In this document: piece by piece, positions 1 through 6,285 of the stretch
Layout: every line of letters starts with the position of its first letter
How positions within the stretch are numbered: position 1 is the stretch's first letter
From: JAFKKF01 sp035651055
GTDB taxonomy: Bacteria > Pseudomonadota > Alphaproteobacteria > Rhizobiales > Kaistiaceae
Assembly (NCBI GenBank): GCA_035651055.1
Contig: DASRGK010000031.1
Coordinates: 1-22,715 of the forward strand
Length of the DNA stretch: 22,715 bases
Direction: 5' to 3'
Notes under the pieces: generated by a model
The model's database searches: none
Told to the model about the DNA's origin: nothing
The model's input: only the letters and a program-made list of their open reading frames with translations
Made by a program: the position numbers and the translations under genes

Positions 1-558
1 TACCTGATGATCACCCTGTCGATGACGGCCTTCTTCGCCTTCTTCGCTTATGTCGTGCCGATCCTCACCACGGTCACCGGCATCCCCACCGGCGACGTAC
101 CGTACCTGCTCTTTGCCTCGGGCATTGGCGGCGTGTTCGGAAACCTCGCCGGGGGGCGCCTCGGCGACTGGCGGCCGATGCCCGCCCTCATCGGCATCTT
201 CGCGATCGTTCTCCTGCTCGACCTCATCTTCCTCGTCGCCATGGTCGACCCGGTGGCGACCGCGGTGACATTCTTCCTCATGTCGCTGGTCGGCTTCTCC
301 TTTGCCGCCCCGGTTCAGGCGCGCATCCTCAAGGGCGCCGCCGACGCGCCCAACCTTGCCTCGACCCTGATCTCGACCGCCTTCAACATCGGAATCGCCG
401 CCGGCCCGTGGATCGGCGGCATGGCCCTCAATGCCGGCTGGGCCTATTCCGAACTGCCGTGGATCACGGTCGGATTCATGGTCGCGACCCTCGCCATCGC
501 GGTCCTCACCTTTGCCGCCGAGCAGCGGCGGCGGGTGGCGCCTGCCGGGAACGCGTAG
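1..558 (+). CDS. MFS transporter, C-terminal part (5' end outside window)
   Basis: The reading frame is open from the first base, so the gene starts upstream and only about 185 C-terminal residues are visible. They form the second half of a major facilitator superfamily carrier: alternating hydrophobic segments (for example FFAFFAYVVPILTTVTG near the start, then LIGIFAIVLLLDLIFLVAMV and a final WITVGFMVATLAIAVLTF), with a motif-A-like cytoplasmic loop GNLAGGRLGDWRP between what would be TM8 and TM9. The pattern resembles the DHA1 (AraJ-like drug/sugar efflux) group, which uses proton antiport in the inner membrane. The substrate cannot be read from this half. The next gene begins one base after the stop codon, so the two are probably co-transcribed. 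Confidence 0.85.
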   Translation, partial: YLMITLSMTAFFAFFAYVVPILTTVTGIPTGDVPYLLFASGIGGVFGNLAGGRLGDWRPMPALIGIFAIVLLLDLIFLVAMVDPVATAVTFFLMSLVGFSFAAPVQARILKGAADAPNLASTLISTAFNIGIAAGPWIGGMALNAGWAYSELPWITVGFMVATLAIAVLTFAAEQRRRVAPAGNA

Positions 559-559
559 G

Positions 560-1324
560 GTGAACCGAGCGCCTCCGCCGGACTGGCGGCCGCCGGATCG
601 CCTCATCGCCATCGCGGCCAGCCCGCGCTCGGGCACAAGCATGCTCGGCACCGTCATGGCGCAGACCGGTTCGCTCGGCATCCCGCACGAATGGCTGCAC
701 GTCGGCTTTTCCTGGCCTCCTTCCGTCACGGAACTGCCCAACAGCACGGTTGAACAATGCTGCCGGCTGCTTCTCGCCAACGGGCTGACGCCGAACGGGG
801 TCGGCGCGGTCAAGCTCTTCGGCATCTATTTCGTGGGGATCGTGGCCGAGATCGATTTCCCGCGCTGGTTTCCGAATGTTTCGTGGGTCTGGCTGCGGCG
901 GCGCGATCTTCTGCGCCAGGCGGTCTCCCTGGCGTTCGCATGGCGAAGCGGCAAGTGGACGAGCACGGACGGGGGCCCAGCGACGGTTTCCTATTCGTCC
1001 AGCCTGCTCCGCCATTGTCTCAAGTCGCTCCTGCTCCACGACGGCGTCTGGCGAGGTTACTTTGCCGGCCGCGGCGTCGCTCCCCTCCCACTCTGGTATG
1101 AGGACGTCGCCGACCGCCTGGAGGACACGGTGCGGGCGATCGCCGCGCATGCCGGCGTCCCCCTGGCCAGGGAGCCCGACGAAAGCCGGCTGAAGCTCCG
1201 CCGCCAGGCGACTGAGGAGAACGAACGCTGGGTTGAGCGCTTCCTCGCCGAGCCGGACGCGGCCGGCCTGATCGCCCGGCTCGACGCCGCCCGCGGCCTC
1301 TCCGGGACTCGCGGTTCGGCTTGA
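560..1324 (+). CDS. Stf0-like sulfotransferase
   Basis: The protein (254 aa from the GTG one base after the MFS stop) resembles the Stf0 / trehalose 2-sulfotransferase family, which transfers sulfate from PAPS to a carbohydrate or lipid hydroxyl. Residues 20-28 (ASPRSGTSM) match the 5'-phosphosulfate loop, followed by the family-typical TGSLGIPHEWL. The segment WLRRRDLLRQAVS with the downstream RSGKW matches the 3'-phosphate-binding helix of Stf0 (RrD...qAvS...W). No signal peptide or membrane segment is seen, so it should be cytosolic. The open frame extends further upstream to an ATG inside the MFS gene, but the GTG at 560 avoids a 128-nt overlap. The acceptor is unknown; coupling to an MFS exporter suggests, as inference only, sulfation of a surface or exported molecule. 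Confidence 0.7.
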   Translation: MNRAPPPDWRPPDRLIAIAASPRSGTSMLGTVMAQTGSLGIPHEWLHVGFSWPPSVTELPNSTVEQCCRLLLANGLTPNGVGAVKLFGIYFVGIVAEIDFPRWFPNVSWVWLRRRDLLRQAVSLAFAWRSGKWTSTDGGPATVSYSSSLLRHCLKSLLLHDGVWRGYFAGRGVAPLPLWYEDVADRLEDTVRAIAAHAGVPLAREPDESRLKLRRQATEENERWVERFLAEPDAAGLIARLDAARGLSGTRGSA

Positions 1325-1356
1325 TTTCCCGGCGCGTTGGGCCGAGAACGGCGCGC

Positions 1357-2844
1357 ATGAAACTGAACGGGACTCACTTCGAGCGCCCGCGGCCGATTCC
1401 GGCGGAGCGCTTCGACGATGCCGACAAGGCCGTCGAGCGGCTCGAAATGATCTACGAGCAGCACACCGCCTTCATCCGCGACCGCTTCCAGGCCCTCCTC
1501 AGGAACAAGCGCCTGCGCGGCCGCGTCCGCGCCACCTATCCGGCGATCCGCATCGAGACGTCGAGCTACGCCAAGATCGACTCGCGCCTGTCCTACGGCC
1601 ACGTCGCCGGGCCGGGCAGCTACGCCACCAGCGTCACCCAGCCGGCTCTCTTCCGCAACTACCTCGCCGAGCAGATCCGCCTGCTCATCAAGGCGCACGG
1701 CACCAGCGTCGAGATCGGGCCCTCCGAGGAGCCGATTCCGCTCCACTTCGCCTTCCCGGACGGCATCCATGTCGAGGGGGAGATCGCCGACCGGATCGAG
1801 GTGCCGCTCCGCGACCTCTTCGACGTGCCCGACCTCGCCGTCACCGACGACGCGATCGTCAACGGCACCTTCATCCCGGCGCCCGGCCAGGCGCTGCCGC
1901 TCGCCCCGTTCACCGCGCAGCGCGTCGACTATTCGCTCCACCGCCTGCCGCACTACACCGCGACCGCGCCCGAGCATTTCCAGAACTTCGTCATCTTCAC
2001 CAACTACCAGTTCTACGTCGATGAATTCGTCGCCCGCGCCCGCCGCATCATCGCCGAGGGCGGCAGCGGCTATGCGAGCCTGGTCGAGCCGGGAAACGTC
2101 GTCACGCCGGCCGGCAGGAAACGCCCGGTCGCGGGCACGCCGCCGCCGCGCCTGCCGCAGATGCCGGCCTTCCACCTCGTCCGCGAGGGGCACACCGGCC
2201 TCACCATGGTCAACATCGGCGTCGGCCCGTCCAACGCCAAGACCATCACCGACCATATCGCGGTGCTGCGCCCGCATGCCTGGCTGATGCTCGGCCACTG
2301 CGCCGGCCTCCGCAACACGCAGGCGCTCGGCGACTACGTGCTGGCGCACGGCTACGTCCGCGAGGACCACGTGCTCGACGCGGACCTGCCGACCTGGCTG
2401 CCGATCCCGCCGCTGGCCGAGGTCCAGGTTGCGCTGGAGGAGGCGGTCGCCGAGGTGACCGGCCTCGAGGGCTTCGAACTGAAGCGCATCATGCGCACCG
2501 GCACCGTCGCCACCATCGACAACCGCAACTGGGAGCTCCGCGACCACAAGGAGCCCGTCCAGCGCTTCTCGCAGTCGCGCGCGGTCGCCCTCGACATGGA
2601 ATCGGCCACGATCGCCGCCAACGGTTTCCGCTTCCGCGTCCCCTATGGCACGCTGCTCTGCGTCTCCGACAAGCCGCTGCACGGCGAACTGAAGCTGCCC
2701 GGCATGGCGTCGGACTTCTACCGCCGTCAGGTCGGCCAGCATCTCGAGATCGGCATTCGTGCCATGGAAAAGCTCCGCGCCATGGCGCCCGAGCGCCTGC
2801 ATTCGCGCAAGCTCAGGAGTTTTCAGGAGACGGCGTTCCAGTAA
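1357..2844 (+). CDS. amn: AMP nucleosidase
   Basis: Amn hydrolyses AMP to adenine and ribose 5-phosphate, tuning adenylate pools in the cytosol. The protein is 495 aa from the ATG at 1357, close to the usual length (about 480-500). A TTG 36 nt upstream is in frame but would overlap the sulfotransferase. The N-terminal Amn domain (about residues 10-170) has the recognisable YATSVTQPALFRNYLAEQIR and a SVEIGPSEEPIPLHF segment. The C-terminal nucleoside-phosphorylase-like domain contains LMLGHCAGLRNTQALGDY (from about 310), and MESATIAANGFRFRVPYGT followed by LLCVSDKPLHGELKLPG (from about 413), the base/ribose-binding region. Nothing is missing. A very long antisense frame runs across it but is a GC-codon shadow. 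Confidence 0.95.
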   Translation: MKLNGTHFERPRPIPAERFDDADKAVERLEMIYEQHTAFIRDRFQALLRNKRLRGRVRATYPAIRIETSSYAKIDSRLSYGHVAGPGSYATSVTQPALFRNYLAEQIRLLIKAHGTSVEIGPSEEPIPLHFAFPDGIHVEGEIADRIEVPLRDLFDVPDLAVTDDAIVNGTFIPAPGQALPLAPFTAQRVDYSLHRLPHYTATAPEHFQNFVIFTNYQFYVDEFVARARRIIAEGGSGYASLVEPGNVVTPAGRKRPVAGTPPPRLPQMPAFHLVREGHTGLTMVNIGVGPSNAKTITDHIAVLRPHAWLMLGHCAGLRNTQALGDYVLAHGYVREDHVLDADLPTWLPIPPLAEVQVALEEAVAEVTGLEGFELKRIMRTGTVATIDNRNWELRDHKEPVQRFSQSRAVALDMESATIAANGFRFRVPYGTLLCVSDKPLHGELKLPGMASDFYRRQVGQHLEIGIRAMEKLRAMAPERLHSRKLRSFQETAFQ

Positions 2845-2863
2845 CGCCGACGAGGAGGATGGA

Positions 2864-3310
2864 ATGTCGCGCTTCTTGACCGGGTTCCTGGCGCTGTGTG
2901 TGACGTTGGCCGTGGGCGTCGAGGCCGCCCACGCCGAACGCTGGCTGCGGGTCATGGCGAAGGACCCGAACAAGGGTGGCAAGTATGCCTGGTTTGACGT
3001 CGATACGATCGTCTACGAGCCGAAGGGCGGTCTGATCCTGGTCCGCTCTACCGTCGCCACGCCGAAGGCGGTCGCCGGTGGCGGCATGAGCCACTGGCGT
3101 CTCTGGGGTATCGACTGCAAGGCGCAGAAGGCCTTCCGGGTCGGCGCCGCCGACAAGGGCGCCTACAAGCAGGAAGTGAACTGGCAGACCGACCCCAAAC
3201 TGTCCGTCTCCCTTGCCGGCAAGCCGACCGACCGCGTCGTCGCCGCGCTCGGCGGCAAGGTCTGCGCCTGGTCGGATTCCTGGCCGAGCGGGACGATGCC
3301 GGCAGGCTAG
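2864..3310 (+). CDS. small exported protein, possibly surface-adhesin E-like
   Basis: A 148-aa protein with a clear signal peptide: a short basic start, hydrophobic core FLTGFLALCVTLAVGV and a probable AHA|ER cleavage after residue 24. The start is fixed by a strong AGGAGG five bases ahead of the ATG. The mature part has two cysteines (GIDCKAQ and KVCAW) that could form a disulfide, and a WFDVDTIVYEPKGGLILVRS pattern of short beta strands. This layout (Trp near the start, D-x-x-[ST]-I, paired Cys) recalls the surface-adhesin protein E family of small periplasmic or surface proteins, but the match is by eye and weak. It lies 19 nt after amn and may share its transcript. Function unknown. Confidence 0.75.
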   Translation: MSRFLTGFLALCVTLAVGVEAAHAERWLRVMAKDPNKGGKYAWFDVDTIVYEPKGGLILVRSTVATPKAVAGGGMSHWRLWGIDCKAQKAFRVGAADKGAYKQEVNWQTDPKLSVSLAGKPTDRVVAALGGKVCAWSDSWPSGTMPAG

Positions 3311-3441
3311 GGGCCTGCCCAAGGCGCGCCCGCCGTCGCGCCTGGCAGAGGCGGCCCGCGGCGGTTCACCGACGGACGACGTCGCCGGGTCTGCCGCGCG
3401 GACGACCTTCACGGCTTCGACAGCTGGGCGTAGCCTCGGCA

Positions 3442-3684
3442 ATGGAATTGCTCCATATTTCGGGCATGACCAGATTGATGGAGCAGGCGGTGGCGAAAGC
3501 CGCGCAATTGCCCGAGGCCGATCAAGACGAGATCGGTCAGGCGCTTCTTCGGCACATCGACAAGCTGTCCGCGCTGCGGGCAGCTCTGGACGAGGGGCTG
3601 GCGGAGCTCGATGCGGGCAAAGGCCAAACGCTGTCGGTGGAGGATGTGATCGGCCGCGGCCGCCTCCGGAATGCCGGCCGCTAG
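3442..3684 (+). CDS. ParD/RelB-like antitoxin of a type II toxin-antitoxin pair
   Basis: An 80-aa acidic, helical protein. A first segment, MTRLMEQAVAKAAQLPEADQ, is the kind of N-terminus seen in small antitoxins paired with RelE/ParE toxins. The tail LRAALDEGLAELDAGKG followed by VEDVIGRGR is the typical toxin-wrapping region. Antitoxins of this group bind their toxin and repress their own promoter. Neither the ATG at 3442 nor the in-frame ATG at 3466 has a good ribosome site; the shorter form (72 aa, MTRLMEQ) fits the family slightly better. Its 3' end overlaps the toxin frame by 14 nt, the usual TA arrangement. It appears intact although the toxin is not. Confidence 0.75.
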   Translation: MELLHISGMTRLMEQAVAKAAQLPEADQDEIGQALLRHIDKLSALRAALDEGLAELDAGKGQTLSVEDVIGRGRLRNAGR

Positions 3685-3980
3685 TCCACCGATACGTTGG
3701 TCCCCGGTCGCACTCCGCGACCTCGACGGTATCTGGAATTACCTTGCGGCTGAGGCGTCGCCTGCGGTTGCCGAAAGTCAGTTGCGGGAAATCGAGCGAG
3801 CCGTCGGCATCCTGCGTGATTGGCCTATGTCGGGTCGAGTGCGAGACGAATTGCGCGTTGGCGTGCGCTCGCTGGCGGCTCCGCCATACGTAGTGTTCTA
3901 CCGCGTTACGAAAAACCGCAGTGGAGGTTGTGCGTGTTCTCCACGGCCGCATGGACACCGACGCCATCTTCGACAATTAG
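3671..3980 (+). pseudogene. ParE/RelE-like toxin with a frameshift near the 3' end
   Basis: The frame starting at 3671 reads a ParE-type toxin: RWSPVALRDLDGIWNYLA, then a helix with QLREIERAVGILRDWPMSG, then VRSLAAPPYVVFYRVTKN. After codon AAC (3914-3916) the frame loses family similarity. Skipping one base restores it: from 3918 the frame reads AVEVVRVLHGRMDTDAIFDN and stops at TAG 3978-3980, exactly the C-terminal beta strand and tail of this family. The run of five A followed by CC at 3911-3917 is the likely site of a one-base insertion (or two-base deletion). Intact length would be about 102 aa. ParE toxins act on gyrase and RelE toxins cleave ribosome-bound mRNA; which applies here is not visible. 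A sequencing error is a real alternative to a true mutation. Confidence 0.75.
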
Positions 3981-3983
3981 CTC

Positions 3984-4547
3984 CTACTTCCGCGTCGCCA
4001 GTGCGAGCAAATTCCCGCTCGGGTCACGGAAGAAGGCCATCCATTCTTCCGAGCCGGCCGGCCCGAAATGCCCCGCCTCGTCGCGGTGGACGAGCGCGGC
4101 GGGCGCCGCGAGCGCCAGCCCCCGCGCGGTCAGCTCGGCGATCAATGCATCGAGGTCGCGGACGCTGAAATAGAGCGTCCCCTCGCTCGAATTGGGCGAG
4201 AGCATCAGGCGGGTTCCGTCGAGGTCGAAGAAGGCGAGTCCCGGCGGATCGAACCGGGCAATCAGCGCCAGGCCAAGCACGTCGCGGTAAAAGGCCACCG
4301 ACGCATCGAGGTCGCTCGCCTTTAACGCGACCTGGTGCAGCCGCCCGAAGCGGGGAGGCGCGGCGGGCTTCCTTCGCGCGGGAATCTTCCCCGGCGTCGC
4401 CGGCTTTCTGCGCTGCGCGGCCGTCTTCGCCCCTGTGACCTTCGGCTTGCGCGCTTTCCGGGTCCTGGTTGCGGACCTCGCGCCGCCCCGGCGCTTGGCG
4501 CCCGCGGTCTTGCGCGCTGCCTGCCTCGGGGAGGCCTTCCGCGCCAC
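3984..4547 (-). CDS. VOC/glyoxalase-family protein with basic Ala/Lys/Arg N-terminal tail
   Basis: From the GTG at 4547 the protein is 187 aa. Residues 1 to about 65 are a low-complexity, highly basic tail rich in Ala, Lys, Arg and Pro (ARKASPRQAARKTAGAKRRG and similar), resembling histone-H1-like bacterial tails. From about residue 68 a single vicinal-oxygen-chelate domain follows: LHQVALKASDLDASVAFYRD, VLGLALIARFDPPGLAFFDL, then LYFSVRDLDALIAEL and a closing MAFFRDPSGNLLALATRK. The first His ligand is present, but the last position, often Glu in metal-binding members, is Ala/Leu here, so catalysis is uncertain. The start lies 10 nt after the erpA stop, whose TGAGGG provides a plausible ribosome site, so it is probably the second gene of an erpA operon. 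The substrate is unknown. Confidence 0.75.
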   Translation of the reverse strand: MARKASPRQAARKTAGAKRRGGARSATRTRKARKPKVTGAKTAAQRRKPATPGKIPARRKPAAPPRFGRLHQVALKASDLDASVAFYRDVLGLALIARFDPPGLAFFDLDGTRLMLSPNSSEGTLYFSVRDLDALIAELTARGLALAAPAALVHRDEAGHFGPAGSEEWMAFFRDPSGNLLALATRK

Positions 4548-4557
4548 GCTTCGGCCC

Positions 4558-4896
4558 TCAGATCGAGAAGCTGGTTCCGCAGCCGCAGGACGACGTGGCG
4601 TGCGGATTGTTGATCTTGAACGCCTGGCCGATGAGGTCGTCGACGAAATCGATTTCCGACCCGTCCATGTAGGGGAGCGAGACGGCGTCGATGAGCACCG
4701 TCGCACCGTCGCGCTCGATGACGATGTCGTCCGGCGCCCGCGTCTGGTCGAGGTCGAAGGCGTATTGGAATCCCGAGCAGCCGCCGCCCGATACGCTGAT
4801 CCGGAGCGCCGTCCCGCCCGGCTCCGCCGAGAGAATCCTGGCGATCCGCCGCGCGGCGCGCTCGGAAAGGGTGACGGGGAGGGCGGTATCGAGCAT
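4558..4896 (-). CDS. erpA: iron-sulfur cluster insertion protein ErpA (A-type carrier)
   Basis: A 112-aa A-type Fe-S carrier. The three cluster-binding cysteines are all present: C40 in SVSGGGCSGFQY and C104/C106 in SSCGCGTSFSI. The intervening GSEIDFVDDLIGQAFKINNP is family-typical. ErpA-type proteins accept Fe-S clusters from the Isc/Suf scaffold and deliver them to apoproteins in the cytosol. The ATG at 4896 is preferred; an in-frame TTG at 4917 would add 7 residues but lies within a perfect dyad. It is divergent from dgt, an arrangement common in Alphaproteobacteria, and is followed closely by the VOC gene. Confidence 0.92.
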   Translation of the reverse strand: MLDTALPVTLSERAARRIARILSAEPGGTALRISVSGGGCSGFQYAFDLDQTRAPDDIVIERDGATVLIDAVSLPYMDGSEIDFVDDLIGQAFKINNPHATSSCGCGTSFSI

Positions 4897-4913
4897 CAAT
4901 GCTGCCGGTTCAG

Positions 4914-4932
4914 GCAAATCCCGCGGATTTGC
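4914..4932. repeat. perfect 19-nt inverted repeat between erpA and dgt
   Basis: Arms GCAAATCC and GGATTTGC are exact reverse complements around a 3-nt CGC centre. The dyad sits in the probable 5' leader of erpA, and its right arm overlaps the weak dgt -35. It could be an operator or an RNA hairpin. No regulator is recognised. Confidence 0.6.
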
Positions 4933-4956
4933 ATTAGTCTCTGCGATAGTTATGAA
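4929..4956 (+). promoter_or_regulatory. weak putative dgt promoter
   Basis: TTGCAT (4929-4934), 16 nt, then TATGAA (4951-4956). Each hexamer matches four of six consensus bases. If real, the -10 covers the upstream ATG at 4952 and supports the later dgt start at 4991. It overlaps the erpA promoter and the dyad. Confidence 0.25.
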
Positions 4957-4975
4957 CGCGCCAGAGCTAAGTCAA
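4949..4975 (-). promoter_or_regulatory. putative erpA promoter
   Basis: On the minus strand a TTGACT (-35, 4970-4975) is followed after 15 nt by CATAAC (-10-like, 4949-4954). The -35 is strong; the spacer is short and the -10 imperfect. Transcription would start about 45 nt ahead of the erpA ATG and run through the 19-nt dyad. Confidence 0.35.
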
Positions 4976-4990
4976 TCGCGGCGGGGAGCG

Positions 4991-6214
4991 ATGTTCGGCG
5001 ACCGCATCGGCTACGGGCGGAGCGAGCGCGCACCTTTCGCCTCCGATCCGTGGGCGAGCCGCGGTCGCCGCTACGAGGAGGCGGCGAGTCCCACCCGCAC
5101 CGCGTTCCAGCGCGACCGCGACCGCATCATCCATTCCACCGCCTTCCGCCGCCTGCGCGAAAAGACGCAGGTCTTCCTCGTCGACGAGGGCGACCATTAC
5201 CGCACCCGGCTGACCCACACGATCGAGGTCACCCAGATCGCCCGCGCGCTCGCCCGGGCGCTGCGGCTCGACGAGGACCTCGCCGAGGCGCTGGCGCTCG
5301 CCCACGACCTCGGCCACACACCCTTCGGCCATGCCGGCGAGCGCGCCCTCGACGCCGCGATGAAGCAATACGGCGGCTTCGACCACAACGCCCAGAGCCT
5401 GCGCGTCGTCACCCGGCTCGAGCGGAGCTACCCCGGCTTCGACGGGCTGAACCTCACCTGGGAGACTCTGGAGGGCCTCGCCAAGCACAATGGCCCGCTC
5501 CAGGCGCCCGGGCGGGACCCTGCCGGCCTGCCTTTCGCGGTTGCCGAGTACGCCGCCGTCCAGGACCTTCACCTCGCCACGCATGCCGGCGCGGAAGCCC
5601 AGGCCGCCGCGATCGCCGACGACATCGCCTACGACGCCCACGACATCGATGACGGGCTTCGCTCGGGCTACCTGACCCTCGCTGCCATTGCGGGCGTCCC
5701 GCTCGTCGGCGAACTGCTTGCCGCGATTGCCCGCGAATATCCCGGCCTCGCGCCGGAACGGACCCGCCACGAACTCGTCCGGCGCCTCATCACGCGCATG
5801 ATCGAGGACGTGATCGGCGAAAGCCTCGCCCGTCTCGATCGCGTCAGGCCCTCCTCGGCCGACGACGTGCGCGCCGCCGGCGGGCCCCTCATCGGCTTCT
5901 CCCCGGCGATGGACGCCGCCGACCGGGCGATCAAGGCCGTGCTCGGCCAGTCCGTCTATCGTCACGCCGAGATCATGGTGGCGATGGGCAACGCCGAGGC
6001 GCTCCTCCGCCGCCTGTTCGACCGTTACCTCCGCGATCCGGCCGCGATGCCCGCCGAATGGCGGCCCCCCGGAAGCGCCGGCGTCCCCGAGCGGGCCCGC
6101 CGCGTCGCCGATTTCGTCGCCGGCATGACCGACCGCTATGCGCTTGCCGAGCATGAGCGCCTGTTCGGCACCCCGGCCGAACTCCGCTGGCCGGCGCCGC
6201 GGGCGGCGGAGTAG
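4991..6214 (+). CDS. dgt: deoxyguanosinetriphosphate triphosphohydrolase-like protein
   Basis: An HD-domain dNTPase of 407 aa that removes tripolyphosphate from dGTP or related dNTPs, limiting deoxynucleotide pools in the cytosol. The metal-binding HD set is visible: His in RLTHTIEV (about residue 74), the HD pair in AHDLGHTPFGHAGE (about 104), and the distal Asp in ADDIAYDAHDIDDG (about 210). The N-terminal SPTRTAFQRDRDRIIHSTAF and RRLREKTQVF are hallmarks of the short alphaproteobacterial type. The ATG at 4991, giving MFGDRIGYG, matches family starts and has GGGGAG just upstream; the in-frame ATG at 4952 would add 13 residues. It leads the plus-strand block that continues with argS. Confidence 0.92.
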   Translation: MFGDRIGYGRSERAPFASDPWASRGRRYEEAASPTRTAFQRDRDRIIHSTAFRRLREKTQVFLVDEGDHYRTRLTHTIEVTQIARALARALRLDEDLAEALALAHDLGHTPFGHAGERALDAAMKQYGGFDHNAQSLRVVTRLERSYPGFDGLNLTWETLEGLAKHNGPLQAPGRDPAGLPFAVAEYAAVQDLHLATHAGAEAQAAAIADDIAYDAHDIDDGLRSGYLTLAAIAGVPLVGELLAAIAREYPGLAPERTRHELVRRLITRMIEDVIGESLARLDRVRPSSADDVRAAGGPLIGFSPAMDAADRAIKAVLGQSVYRHAEIMVAMGNAEALLRRLFDRYLRDPAAMPAEWRPPGSAGVPERARRVADFVAGMTDRYALAEHERLFGTPAELRWPAPRAAE

Positions 6215-6229
6215 GGCGGTTTGACGGCC

Positions 6230-6250
6230 CGGCCTATTTGGGCTAGGCCG
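6230..6250 (+). other. hairpin between dgt and argS
   Basis: CGGCCTA and TAGGCCG form a perfect 7-bp stem with a 7-nt loop. There is no following T run, so it is not a typical intrinsic terminator. It may attenuate or stabilise RNA in the 71-nt dgt-argS gap. A TTGACG at 6221-6226 just ahead could be a -35 for argS, but no good -10 follows. Confidence 0.35.
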
Positions 6251-6285
6251 CGCCGCTCCCGAGAAAGCCCCCGAACCGCGCGCCC

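Noticed and set aside
1057..2982. 641-residue open frame on the minus strand opposite amn
   Set aside because: It is the antisense shadow of a GC-rich gene: its composition is dominated by Arg, Ala, Asp, Glu and Val without domain motifs, while the plus strand is an unmistakable AMP nucleosidase.
3311..3441. Possible remnant gene between the exported protein and the antitoxin
   Set aside because: No frame gives a recognisable product and no RNA-like structure or promoter is evident.
3905..3925. Programmed frameshift in the ParE-like toxin
   Set aside because: The G-AAA-AAC arrangement is near a -1 slippery site, but restoring the protein needs a +1 (or -2) shift, and no stop codon or enhancer supports that. 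A plain indel or read error is simpler.
4897..4917. Longer erpA start at the TTG (4917)
   Set aside because: It would lie inside the perfect dyad and use a rare start, while ATG 4896 matches the family length.
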